From Fomitopsis serialis (lineage: Eukaryota > Basidiomycota > Agaricomycetes > Polyporales > Fomitopsidaceae), in contig NW_025954962.1 of assembly GCF_022376445.1 (NCBI RefSeq), forward strand, positions 1,550,001 through 1,614,000: DNA of 64,000 bases, in the 5' to 3' direction. Position 1 is the stretch's first letter; each line of letters starts with the position of its first letter. Positions 25,301-35,752 of this stretch are shown here, piece after piece. Under the pieces are notes generated by a model. It was not told the DNA's origin and made no database searches. It saw only the letters and a program-made list of their open reading frames with translations. The position numbers and the translations under genes were made by a program.

Positions 25301-27049
25301 TTGCCTTCGTCTAGGCCCGACTCGTCCGCTGGCTTGCGTTCCGTCGATTCCCGTATTGGTCTTCGTAGTGGTTACACGACGCAGACGAACAGTGTGGCGA
25401 CCACGGATAGCAGTGGCTCTGGAGAAGAGCGAAAGTACAAGGACGACAGAGCGAAGCGCTCGAGAATCATTCGGGAGATCGTAGAGTTAGTTATCCTGGC
25501 ACATGATGCTGGCACGCTTACTGACCAGGATCATTTAGGACGGAGCGAACATACGTCAAGGGTCTGCAAGAGCTCGTAGATATCTATATCGGGCCTGCAG
25601 CCACCCCGGTGAATGTCCTGAGTGGCGTCAGTCAGAAGCAGGAGACTGTCGTACCTGCTCAGGAGCGCAAGATCGTCTTCGGTGGTTTGGAAGCCCTGTA
25701 TGCCTTCCACAAGGATAGCTTCTTGCCTGCGCTGGAGCGTGTGGCGGCTCCTCTGCTCATCCCGTCCGAGGACTTGGTCCTTCAGGATGCTGATGGCTAC
25801 CTCTCCTTGGATGTCGCTACGAAGGTTGCTCAGGTCTTCGTATCACACGCAGCGTTCATGAAGATGTACTCGACTTACATAAAGTGGGTGGTGCTTTTGC
25901 AGACCTGTTCACGTAGCTGATTGTCTCGTGCAGCAACTTCGACAACTCCGTACAGAGGATCAGGACGTGGACGTCGGATAGACCCGGGGGCTCCTCAGAG
26001 AAGACATTGTCGCCGTCTTCGAGCAGTGCCCAACTAGTTGCCCTTGGATTGACCACGATGACTGCTGCAGCACCCGGGGTTGTCGGTGACAATGGGCAGG
26101 CTGCGGGTGCATCCCTGTCCTCCGGACAAAGGAAGCGGATTAAGGCATACCTGAAGCGCTGCCGTATGAATCCTCGCCACTCACAACTAAACTTGGAGGG
26201 CTATCTACTCCTTCCGGTCCAGCGCATCCCTCGGTATCGTTTGCTTGTGAGTACATTGTCCTTCCGCATGTCTCGTGTTAGCTGACGGCGGATGCAGCTG
26301 GATGATCTTGTCAAGAGCAGCCCGCCCATGTACGATTACTTGGATAATCCTTTGGAGCGTGCATACGAGGCTATATCGTCTCTAGCCACGGATATGAACG
26401 AGGGCAAGCGAGAGTCGGAGTCACGACGAAAGCTCGTGCAGTGGCAGGCTCGGATTCGGGGGAGATTCCCCAGCCCTCTTGTGCAGCCGCACCGGTGCGT
26501 CGTGTTTGTTCTCTATAAGGCTAGTTGGGCTCACCTGCCGGTTAGACGTCTCATCATGGACGGTCGCCTGCAGCTCACCCGGGTTGTCCGGAAAGCCACC
26601 GTCTCCTTTGAAATCATAGATTCTCATGGAGACTCGACAGACGTGCAGGTCGAATGTTTGTCCCCGGAGTTGACTCCGCGGTCACTGGTTGGCATCCTTT
26701 GCAACGATCTGTTGGTCTTGTGCCGAGATCCGACCGACGGGCAGGATCCCAACTCTTGGGTGGATCTATGGGCGGTATTACGCATGCAGACGTTGCCGCA
26801 ACCCGCAAGCATTGTACATGGCACTGGTGCGTCCCCTCGGCTCGCATGAAATAGGCGCTTTTGACTAAGTATTTGATACAGCCCTGCGCCTAGTGGACAA
26901 CAAGGCCATACTGTATTTTGAGGCGCCTTCGACTTCGGACGCTTTGACGTGGTTTAGAGGTAATGTCTACGAGCTTATTGGTGAGGTGCGCTGCTCACAA
27001 GGTCTCCTCGCCAGCGATCAACCTGCATATACCCGCATCAAAAGCATAA
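22356..27049 (+). CDS. LRR-RhoGEF protein (Rho-family guanine nucleotide exchange factor)
   Basis: The ATG at 22356 begins MSDDARIPALLNVLAIPKHE. After about 290 Ser-rich and acidic residues there is a leucine-rich-repeat block (LLALDISANFLVALP, LEELNIASNPIRALP, LRVLIVESTGINTLP, LHTLSFRRNKLHALP, LETLLVDDNPFQG). A long Pro/Ser-rich linker follows. The exchange (DH) domain starts at SRIIREIVETERTYVKGLQE and contains NLEGYLLLPVQRIPRY, the classic conserved DH helix. A PH-like region (LIMDGRLQLTRVV) closes the protein, which ends INLHIPASKA at a TAA at 27047-27049. Linker and LRR are in different frames: one base appears to be missing at the GGG of 23807-23809. The expected role is activating a Rho or Cdc42 GTPase in polarity or wall growth. 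Confidence 0.85.
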
Positions 27050-27649
27050 CTGTCTTCTGTATTCGATTTCGCTGCTCACCCGACTGAATAGTCCTCTATG
27101 CATGGCATGCCCCTCTTCGGTCGTCCGTTCATTATATGTTTTCGTGCCACTGTGTTTGCTACTGCGTTATCCTCGGCTCCTCGCATCTACACACTCCTTC
27201 ACTGTATTCCAGCATCATCCCGTGTTTTGTGTCCTTTGCTACTCTAGATATCCGTCACATCCATCCTCTCATCTCACGGGCTGTGCCTTCGCAATATTAT
27301 TACAGTACAATCTCTACTATGGGGCGGCAGCTGTCTAATAAATGTGTATCTATGCTTTGGGATTCGCATGCGCTATTCACAAGTACTTAGCTGTTGAGCA
27401 GGGCCTACGGCGATTGCGTGTGGGTCAAAGATTAGATTAGATTGAGCCGATGCCTAAAGTGGTATCTGATAAGCGGAGATGGAAAGTCGGACGTAGGTGT
27501 GACGCTGACCGACCGGCACGGCTCCTCCAACCAGCCATTAAATAGGACGACCCGCTCCTCGTACCCTTTCCCTCCAAGCAGCTGCGTCTTCGCCCCTCGA
27601 CGGTCAATCCGGTCTTTGGTCGACTGCCGAAGCACACTCGAGGCTCGCC
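27050..27649. other. Gap with MTM1 promoter
   Basis: This holds the 3' flank of the RhoGEF gene and the promoter of MTM1. A small GATTA-type run lies at about 27430-27443. No coding region is recognised. Confidence 0.45.
27537..27546 (+). promoter_or_regulatory. Possible TATA element of MTM1
   Basis: The AT-rich sequence attaaatagg stands alone in GC-rich DNA 104 bases upstream of the MTM1 ATG and is followed by a pyrimidine-rich tract. Position and context fit a TATA-type element, but many fungal housekeeping promoters lack one. Confidence 0.3.
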
Positions 27650-28825
27650 ATGGAGCCGTTTGACGCAAAACTGGTCGCTGCAGCGACCGGCGCGACGCTT
27701 ACTGCCCTCACGAGTAAGTGCTCTGGGTACCGCTACTCGCCTGCTCGGCTGACGGGCTCTTCCCAGTGACCCCGTTTGATGTGGTGAAGACGCGGCTGCA
27801 GACACAACCGCGCGCGCAACCACCACCGCTCTTCCCGGCGCCGCCACCAGGTATGTGCTGCCAGCCCGCAACAAAACAAGTGCCCTGCGTACGGCGGATG
27901 TCCTCGCTAGCTCCAGCACTCGAAGGCGAAGTCGTCTGCATATGGGATCATGGGATCCTCCGGCAAGAGCGTGTCACCGGCTTCTTCGATGCCATTCGGC
28001 ACGTCGTCCGCGCGGAGGGCGTCAATGGGTTGTGGAAGGGCGCTGGGACGACACTGTGAGTATGTTGCCTACGAGACCTGGATTCATCTGCTCACAATCA
28101 CTACAGTGTGATAGGTGTCCCGTCATCAACAGCTTACATGCTCACGTATGACCACCTACTCAACGTTATTCTCCCACCATTACTCCCCGCTCCCGCTGTT
28201 CCCCTCTGTTCTGGTATGCTTGCCCGGACACTTGTCTCCTCCTTCATGTCTCCCCTTGAACTCGTCCGCACCAACCTCCAATCCACACCCCTCTCCCCCG
28301 ACAACCCACATACCCTGCGTTCTGTCCTTACGTCCGTGCAAGCCCTCACACGCGTACACGGTATCAATTATCTCTACCGGGGACTCGGGCCGACGCTCTG
28401 GAGGGATGTGCCATTCAGCGGTTTGTACTGGGCGGGCTACGAGACGTACAAGGCAGCGTTCGCACGCGAAGGGTTCGCAGGACCGCAAGTCGCGTTTGCG
28501 AGCGGAGCTATCAGCGGGACGACGGCTGCCTTGCTGACGTCTCCGTTTGACGTGCTGAAAACGAGGAGGCAAGCGGTGTCGATGCAGGGGCAGTCAGCGA
28601 AGACTGCAACCTTCCCTCTGATGGTGGACATCGTTCGGAATGAGGGCATCGCTGCGCTATATGCTGGCATACTTCCGCGGATAGTCAAGATCGCACCTGC
28701 ATGTGGTATCATGATTGGTTGCTTCGAGGTGCGTAGGCTCCAAGTTGACTAGAATTCGTTGCCTACTGAAATGCACACACCAGGGTATCGGCAAATTTCT
28801 CGCCAAACGCGAAGAGGACCCATGA
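27650..28825 (+). CDS. MTM1: Mitochondrial carrier, Mtm1/SLC25A39-40 type
   Basis: An inner-membrane carrier of the SLC25 family; the Mtm1/SLC25A39 branch is linked to mitochondrial glutathione import, manganese-SOD activation and iron homeostasis. Exons 27650-27713, 27767-28055, 28107-28728 and 28784-28825 join to 338 codons. Three carrier repeats are visible by their signatures: TPFDVVKTRL, SPLELVRTNL and SPFDVLKTRR. A Cys-rich matrix loop after the first signature (GMCCQPATKQVPCVRR, then VVCIWDHGI) is characteristic of this branch and absent from ordinary carriers. The protein ends IGKFLAKREEDP. No frame problem was found. The assignment to the Mtm1 branch rests on this loop and on WDHGILRQ. 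Confidence 0.88.
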
Positions 28826-28920
28826 CCTATGTAGGGCCTAGATAGACACTATCCTAATGTCCAGTAATGTAATGCACGCACGCACATACTATCCTTATGA
28901 CCATTCATGCGCGGGAACCC

Positions 28921-28926
28921 AATAAA
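28921..28926 (+). terminator. Possible poly(A) signal of MTM1
   Basis: A perfect AATAAA lies 96 bases downstream of the MTM1 stop, before the convergent VAM7 stop at 28982. Fungal poly(A) signals are degenerate, so this is suggestive only. Confidence 0.3.
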
Positions 28927-28981
28927 GTGGAATCTACATGTCATATATTACAGCAAGCACCGTCCAATAGATATCTCCGCA

Positions 28982-30067
28982 TTATCCTAGCCTGTTCATC
29001 TGCTTCTTCGTAGACGTGAGCTTCCCTCCAACCCGGTCGACCTCGTTGGTCAGGTCGTCGAGCATCTCATTCTGCTGTGAGATTTCGCTATGGATCGCTA
29101 AGCCGAGCTGTCGCTGCCGCTGCAGGATCGTGGTCAGCGAGGAGAGTTGCTGGTCTTGCTGGTCCATTTGTGTCTGCTGAAGCTGGAGCACGCCGTGATC
29201 ATCCAGTGGCCGTGTCTGCTCGGTCTCCTGTGGCTTTGCAGCCGCACCGAATACTCGCACCGGTCTGTTGAAGCCAGACGACGAGGCAGAGTCCAGCAGA
29301 GCCGCACGATCCGAGGATGCGGCTGGGTTGCGCTCCGCCGACGAGCCCAGACCACGCGAAGTCAGTCGCGCGACGGTGACCATCTTGGCGAGCTTCTCGC
29401 AGTCGTCCCGCAACCGCGCGACCATGTCCGAGCGCCGCTGCAGCTCGCCCTCGCTCATCCCGCTCATGCCCAGCGCGCGCAGCCCATCGTCAAGTGCCCC
29501 TACGCGCGTGAGAATGCCCGCGAGCTTCTTCTTGGCTTGCACGTTTGACTGGTGCGAGGCAGAGACGTCGCCGCGGTCCGCGAGCGCATCGCGCCGGTTG
29601 ATGTCCGCGCGGACGTCGCGCACGCGCGCCTGGAGGTCCGTGTGCTCGTCGAGCCACGAAGAGGATGTGAACTGTGCGGGCGCACCGGGGTCGCCGCCGC
29701 CAACACCGCCGTGCTTGCCAACGGGCACGCCGAGGAAGTCACGGAGGGCAAAGACCTCGCGCCAGCGGTCGTCCTTCGCGCTGAGGATGGCACGGAGGTA
29801 GTGCTCGAGGGCGGCGCGGCGCTCCTCGAGGTTGGCGGGGTTCTGGGTGCGGAAGAGGGAGAAGGGGTGCTTGGGCGGGAGGTCTGCGGGCGGGGGTGCG
29901 CCGGTGGACTTTGTGAGCTCGGTGTGGAGATCGACGAACTCGGAGTAGCGGCGCCACATGTGCCAGGAGCGGACGGACGCCTGGATCTCGATGCGGTACA
30001 CGACGTGGGCCTTGGGCTCTGGCCGCTCCTCCCAGCCGCGGACGTAGATGGCCTGGATGGCCGTCAT
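28982..30067 (-). CDS. VAM7: Vacuolar PX-domain SNARE, Vam7-like
   Basis: A Qc-SNARE that works with the HOPS complex in vacuole fusion. This single uninterrupted 361-residue frame starts MTAIQAIYVRGWEERPEP at 30067. Residues about 5-115 form a phosphoinositide-binding PX domain: WHMWRRYSEFVDLHTEL carries the basic RRYSEF motif, and the Pro-rich loop PPPADLPPKHPFSLF follows. The middle is helical. The C-terminus is a SNARE helix: MDQQDQQLSSLTTILQRQRQ has the Q-type zero layer, then LAIHSEISQQNEMLDDL and VDRVGGKLTSTKKQMNR. There is no membrane anchor, as in yeast Vam7. PX plus a C-terminal Qc helix makes this assignment firm. It is one of the few intron-free genes here. Confidence 0.93.
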   Translation of the reverse strand: MTAIQAIYVRGWEERPEPKAHVVYRIEIQASVRSWHMWRRYSEFVDLHTELTKSTGAPPPADLPPKHPFSLFRTQNPANLEERRAALEHYLRAILSAKDDRWREVFALRDFLGVPVGKHGGVGGGDPGAPAQFTSSSWLDEHTDLQARVRDVRADINRRDALADRGDVSASHQSNVQAKKKLAGILTRVGALDDGLRALGMSGMSEGELQRRSDMVARLRDDCEKLAKMVTVARLTSRGLGSSAERNPAASSDRAALLDSASSSGFNRPVRVFGAAAKPQETEQTRPLDDHGVLQLQQTQMDQQDQQLSSLTTILQRQRQLGLAIHSEISQQNEMLDDLTNEVDRVGGKLTSTKKQMNRLG

Positions 30068-30528
30068 CGCGGCGAGACAGAGCAGGACGGGGACGGCGTG
30101 GGCAGCGTGGACGGCGTGACGGGGCAGCTGGGTGAGTGAGGCTGAGTGGAGGCCTGTGAGTGCACGCTCCGAGCTCGCGTTATGCGGAAGCGCCCGTGCG
30201 CCCTCAGACGCCTATACCGCCGATCATCAAGATCGCGTCGGGCTCGCTGGAACGTTCTCGTCGAGACAACGACCGCTCGAAAGGTTCTGTTGCAGACTGT
30301 CGAAGCTGCCAGCTGCTGGCCGTGTCACTGTAATTGTACACTGTATATTCCGCCGTAACGATCCAGAAGAAATTCTAGGTACGGTACTACTTGTTTCAGT
30401 GGTGACCAAGCTTCGAGCAGGCCATGTCGATACACGCAGGTATATTAGTCCATACACTCCGCCGGTGCAGTAGACGTTAGATAAGGCTACACAATCATAC
30501 ACTCTACAGTATGCTTCCAAATTCATGA
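30068..30528. other. Gap between VAM7 and SNF4
   Basis: Both neighbours are on the minus strand, so this holds the VAM7 promoter and the SNF4 3' flank. Nothing else is recognised. Confidence 0.45.
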
Positions 30529-32219
30529 TCAACTCCCCGCCGACGCTTCAGCCTCCGGCGGGGCCGCTTCGGGCGCATCGGACGCCTCTGCCGCAGCCTC
30601 TGCCAAGGGCTGCTCCTCTACTGACACTGGCACCGCAGTCCCCTCAGCCGCAGAGGGACAGGTTCTGTGGGGGATGGTTGCGGCGGGTCTGCCGGCAGCG
30701 GGTTTTCTGATGCGACTGATAGGGGCCTAGCATAGTCTTGTGACATCCGCCTCTCAGCGACAGATACACGCCCTGACCCAAACTCGGGGGTCTCTCCGAT
30801 GGCGGGCTCGCCGATGATGTATCGGAGCACATCGCTCAGGGTGATGATCCCGAGCAGTCGTCCCTTCTTGCCTCCTCGCCGTTCCTCTTCCTGTAGTGCA
30901 GATGATACAGTCAATCATGAGCCCCTGAGCAGACGCAATGCTACGTACGTCGCCCTCTACGACCACCAGACGATGAACCCTCCGCTTCTTGATGAGCTGC
31001 ATAAGGGTACCCAGCGAGTCGCTTGCTGTGCAAATGACTACGCCAGGGAAGTCGGGTTGCCGCAGGTTCAACGCTTCAGCTATTGTCAGATCTAGTGACT
31101 GATATTGGCCGTTGCGACAAGGGCCTAATAGCGAAGTGTCGGATGAGACATTCAATAAGGAGGATGGAAGGATCGCTCACAATGACATCAACAGTCTCGT
31201 AAAGGTTGACGACGATGCCATCCTCGTCGATGATTGGCACGGCAGAAATGCCGCGCTCGGAGAACATGTGCACGACATCAAAGACGAGTGTTGACATCGT
31301 AGCAGTAGCAATGGGATGGAAGCGGTTGTAATCCTCTGGAACATCTTCAGCTGGTGGTGATGAGTCGGTGACATACGTCCCGATATTCAGCTTCCGTAGG
31401 GGGAGGTGTAGTTGCTGGATGTTACCCGGACACTGAAGAACTGAGGTTACCAGCCTGGCCGCTGAACTGATGCAAAATGATACAAACGTTGATCGAGATG
31501 AACTTCAGGAGACGGTACTGCGTCAATATTGACACAATTACTTCATGTCCCGTCTCCGAGTCATGGTCTAGCAGTGGGACGCGGCGTGCATGGGTCTGGA
31601 TTAGGAGCCTTGCAGCGTCATACAACGAGGAACTAGGCTTTTCGCGGAGTAGCGGGGGCGGTGCTACACCAAGCTTTTTCTCAATGTCTGGGGCAATAGT
31701 TCAGGGACGTGTTCCACAAAAGGAAGCAGACGTAAAAGAAGCCCACCTCTTAGTGACTCCAGACGGAAGGTTTCCACGTCCTGCTCTGCAGAGTCGTAGG
31801 AGGAGAACTGGTAGTAGTATTGAATGAGGTGGATGATGTCTGAGACGGTGAACATGCCGGCGAAGCGGGACTGCTCGCTGTTCCATAGCGGTGCAGAGAC
31901 CACGCCTGCGGCAGAGGGCGCGATTCAGCGGACGCTCGCGCACAGAAATTCCTGGCCAAAGGTACGGAGACATACCGTTGGACAGGAGACACGACAAGGC
32001 TTTCCTCACCTCTAGCTTGGAGTCGAGGACGATGAGACGGAAGCTGACGGGGAAGGAGTCGTAGGACGTGCGCCCCTTGAGGTAGGTCCTGATCGCATAG
32101 AGGGCCGCGTCGTGGGTGTCCTGGGAGAACGGGGGGAGGAAGGAGCCTGCGCGGGGGCGGCGGGAGGAGCCCTTGCGCCTGACCTTGGGGGAGGAGTTGG
32201 GGGTGAGGGTCGCGCTCAT
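30529..32219 (-). CDS. SNF4: AMPK gamma subunit, Snf4-like CBS protein
   Basis: The nucleotide-sensing gamma subunit of the SNF1/AMPK complex, the main fungal energy and glucose-starvation kinase. The ATG at 32219 gives MSATLTPNSSPKVRRKGS. The first CBS unit contains HDAALYAIRTYLKGRTSYD and VLDSKLEVRKALSCL, and VVSAPLWNSEQSRFAGMFTV and SDIIHLIQYYYQF follow. Further CBS units have ARRVPLLDHDSETGHEV, STLVFDVVHMFSERGISAVP and KKRRVHRLVVVEGD, then LLGIITLSDVLRYIIGE. Several short introns are removed. After PTEPVP the frame runs into an early stop, but the -1 frame continues into a credible acidic Ala/Glu tail ending at 30529; one base seems missing at the GGG of 30655-30657. The family call is secure and the C-terminus less so. 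Confidence 0.9.
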
Positions 32220-32538
32220 GACTTTGCCATGCAGACGAGCGCAATACCGGCCTTAGCAGTGGCTGCGGCTCGAGCGAGCACTCGCTGCCTCGTTGCGGGG
32301 CACGGGCGCTGCCCCGCGCTGACTAAGCATTGCCCGCGTGCCTCCGGAGCCTCCTCGGCAGCCCGGGCGTCGGCCGGCCGCGGCGCGTGCCCGGGGTCTC
32401 CCACCGAGAGCCGGGCGTGCGACTGCACCGCTGCTCATCATCATCTCCGTTCAGACCGCCCCGCCTCAGCTTCTCACCGCGACCAGTGCTTGCGCTGCCT
32501 TCACTAACCTCCTTTGCTTTCCCCTTCTTCTAGTCCCT
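32220..32538. promoter_or_regulatory. Shared divergent promoter of SNF4 and SSH4
   Basis: The ATGs of SNF4 (minus) and the SSH4-like gene (plus) are 319 bp apart, so both promoters must lie here. The sequence is GC-rich, with a pyrimidine-rich segment near 32500-32535 on the SSH4 side. No TATA box stands out. Confidence 0.5.
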
Positions 32539-34529
32539 ATGGGCAGCGTCGAGCGCATCGCCCACGACCACTGGGACGACCATACCGACGCCCTCACCAC
32601 CGGCTACGGCGCCCTACGCGATACGCTTGCCGCCGCCGTCAGCACCGCACCCGCGTTCGACATGTCCGACGACGACGAGCTCCCGCCTGGCGGTGGCAAC
32701 CACGATGCTTTCTACGTCCTCCTTCCCCTTCTCATCGTGCTCTCTACCTTTCTCTTTCTGCTCCTCATCTTCCTGCTATGCATTATCCTCCTTCGCCGCA
32801 GACGCGGCATCATGCTGCGCGACAGCGACGGCCCCATCGACATGAGCCGCGAAGATCTCATCGAAGGCGAGGGCGGCTTCGAGGGTGTGGAGTCTCGCTG
32901 GCTTGAGACCGTATCCGAGGCTGACCGCAGAGCATATGCGCGTGCGAAGGGTATGTTATGATCGTCTTTTGATCGTCGAATACAGCATACCCAATTAATC
33001 TCCTCGCAGATTATCAGCTGCAGTACCGACCAAACTCGTTCCCGACCGATATCACTCTTTCGCAGTTCCTTTCCATCCAGGAAAAGGGCGTGTCGGCATG
33101 GTCGTTCGAGCCGGATTTCGAGGCGATAAACTCCATGCTGGTGCACGCGCGCACGGAGATCACGTTTCTCCCAGATCCGTCGTCAGCCACTTGCGTGCAG
33201 TCCAATCTCCCTCTGCCAAAGTTGAACGAGGTGTACTACTGGGAGGTCAAGATGTTCGACCTCCCGGAAACCACCAACGTCGCCGTGGGTCTTGCGACAA
33301 AGCCGTACCCGTGGTTCCGGCTTCCCGGCTTGTGCCGCTTCTCCGTGGCTTACCATTCTAACGGCGACAAGTCTCACAACTACCCGTTCACCGCCCAGTC
33401 ATGTGGCATGCCGCTCAAGGAGGGCGACGTTCTTGGTGTTGGGTACCGACCTCGCACGGGTACGGTGTTCTTTACCAAGAACGGCCGCAAGATGGAGGAC
33501 GCATACATGGGCCTCAACAACTGGAACCTGTTCCCTACTATTGGGGCAGATGGCCCATGCAGCGTACACGTTAACTTGGGACAGTCTGGATTCGTCTTCA
33601 TTGAGGCCAATGTGAAGAAGTGGGGTCTGGCGCCTAGTGTCGGGACGCTGGCACCGCCGCCTCCTTACGGCAGCGAGCGTGGAAGCCTGCTGCTAGCTGC
33701 CGGTGGTGACATTATGCCCGTGCAGAGCGGTCTTGTGTCCCCTCAAAGCCCCCCTCCAGGCTCCTCTCGTTCACGACGCTCCCATCGCTCTCGTAGGCCG
33801 AGGAGTGCGCTAGGCACTGCCACTCCAGTTGGATCTTCGTCGATGCAGGCTAGCCCGATAACCTCTCCCAGTCCTCCCGAGACACCACCACCACCCATCA
33901 CGCCCATCGAGGAAGAGATGGATACCGGCGCCGAAGGGGCTGCCTCGACATCGCGGAGGTACATATCGCCCACTGACCTGCCCTTTCACGAACCTCCTAA
34001 TGCTAATCTCCCTCCTTCCCCGACCCGAAGTGCGAACCCTGAGTCTGGCGTCGTCGGCGGCGAAGGCGAGTGGTCATCCGGGTCCTCGCAAACGTCACGG
34101 TCGCCCTCGCGAGCAGGTGCGAACCAATTCAACGTCCCTCGTCCCCAGCCATTCAGCCTCACTCATCCGCGCACGGGCTCGCGCTCGTCGATAACAGGTT
34201 CGGAGCTCGCAATCCACGTCCACCCGCCTCCGGAGTCGCCGATCGGCCCCGAGCCGCCCACCCCGGACCCCCAACGCGACATCCGCTTGCAGGCATTCGC
34301 GTCTTCTGGCTTGTCAGCCGCTGGTTCGTCACGGAGTTCAGTCGTTCCGGACCGTCCACCACCTGCCTACTCGCCGCTCGACGCATATGCGTACTCGGAG
34401 GGCGTGCATATCGACCTCCCTGCGGAGATGATTGCTGCTGCCCTGGAGCGGGGCACCATCCCTGCCAACATGATCGGCAGCGCGAGCTCCCGCTCAGACC
34501 GGCATCGGAATCGACGAGAGAGGCGGTGA
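32539..34529 (+). CDS. SSH4: SPRY-domain Rsp5 adaptor, Ssh4/Ear1-like
   Basis: A vacuolar or endosomal membrane protein that recruits the ubiquitin ligase Rsp5 to cargo such as permeases. The ATG at 32539 gives MGSVERIAHDHWDD, a lumenal N-terminus, then one membrane helix (VLLPLLIVLSTFLFLLLIFL) followed by RRRR. After a short intron comes the family segment YRPNSFPTDITLSQFLSIQE, then the SPRY domain: YYWEVKMFDLPETTNVAVGL, TKPYPWFRLPG, VLGVGYRPRTGTVFFTKNG and NLFPTIGADGPCSVHVNLGQ. The tail is long and Ser/Pro-rich and carries a PPxY motif (PPPAYSP), the expected docking site for Rsp5 WW domains. All hallmarks are in order and no frame problem was seen. It shares a promoter with SNF4. Confidence 0.9.
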
Positions 34530-35752
34530 TAGTAGTACGAAGCGAGGCTATCGTCGGAGAGTGCACCGCGGTCGTCAGTGTCTTGCTTGCTTATTGTATC
34601 AATATTCTGCGGTCTGAGTGTGCGCGTGTAGCATGCATGCATAGGCAGCGGCAACCGTGATGTGCATATTGTAGTATCTGTTCCTTCATTTGTGTTGTTG
34701 CAGCAATCTTCCTAGCTACCTATAATACTTCCTCATTCATCGTTTTCCGCACCCATTATGGACGCTGTAGAGATCGCCAGCACAAAGAAATGATATTGAA
34801 GCATCTGCGCGTCTTGCTGTCAACTGTATGGAACCGTGGTCGGCCGTCCGCACCTCGTCAGGAACCGAAATCGCATTTGGGTCGCAAGTGCATTGAATGG
34901 GACGTGCCACCGCCATATACGCATGCACTGTCCGTGGTCATAATCATGTACTTTCGTGTTCCTGACTTGTCCTGACAGGCCTCTCGCTTCGCCAAGCACG
35001 ACTCAGCCTGCCCTTAACATGATGGTCCGTGCGCATACGTGTCGGGGTACTTAAGGCATCCCCCGCCATCTGAACACCTCATACTTACCTTGATGGAACG
35101 ATCCCCTTCACGTATCGGGAGCGTTGGCCGTAGGGGTCTCTCATAGCACGGCGACCATGTCCTCAGGGGGGCCTTGCGGTTTGTATGGGCTTCGGCTCAT
35201 GCATCGTCTCAATATTTCCCTGTCCCGTTCCGGCCCTCGGGCTGGGCGGGCCTTATTCTTTGTCCCTACGCGGTCCTAACCCTAACCTTATGCCATTTGA
35301 TGGTCTGCTCGATTTGGCAGGGTCTGTGGTTGGTTTACTTACGACTCGGGTGACATGTCTCGGGCCTCAGCCTAAGTAGTCCTTGAGTTGAGAGTGATAA
35401 TGACATGGGCTGCAACCCTTACAAAATCTGTGTATGTAGTAGCAAGATTGCAGCAATGGAATGAGATACAGCGCATTCATAGTGCAAAGGTATTTGTTGG
35501 ATTGCTTCTGAAGTAAATGCGAACACATTGGTTCTGATAGCAACTTGATGTGTTGATTCCATGTTGTTTCTGTTTTTTGGACTGCTTGCACTGCTCGCTC
35601 ACTCAACTCGGAGACAACAAGTACTAGTACTAAGCTCTGCACTATACTGATCAAAGCTGACCATCATCGATACATTCTGTTTCTATCTGCTACCACACCC
35701 GTTGGAGCCATTACTACAGCATACAACCTTCATGTCGAGTCAGATTCTACCA
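34530..35752. other. 1.2 kb gap between convergent genes
   Basis: SSH4 ends at 34529 on the plus strand and DPS1 ends at 35753 on the minus strand. The stretch holds their 3' flanks and a short telomere-like tract at 35274-35290. The segment 35390-35750 is noticeably AT-richer. No gene is recognised. Confidence 0.5.
35274..35290. repeat. Short telomere-like tract (CCCTAA type)
   Basis: The sequence tcctaaccctaacctta contains two and a half units of the CCCTAA fungal telomere repeat. It sits between two convergent housekeeping genes, far from any sign of a chromosome end. It may be a chance match or a healed break scar. Confidence 0.5.

Noticed and set aside
28860..28885. ACGC-type short tandem repeat near the MTM1 3' end
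   Set aside because: Only three or four imperfect units, too short to call a microsatellite of interest.
29552..30139. A plus-strand open frame of 195 codons opposite VAM7
   Set aside because: It overlaps the complete VAM7 PX domain in antisense and resembles no family.
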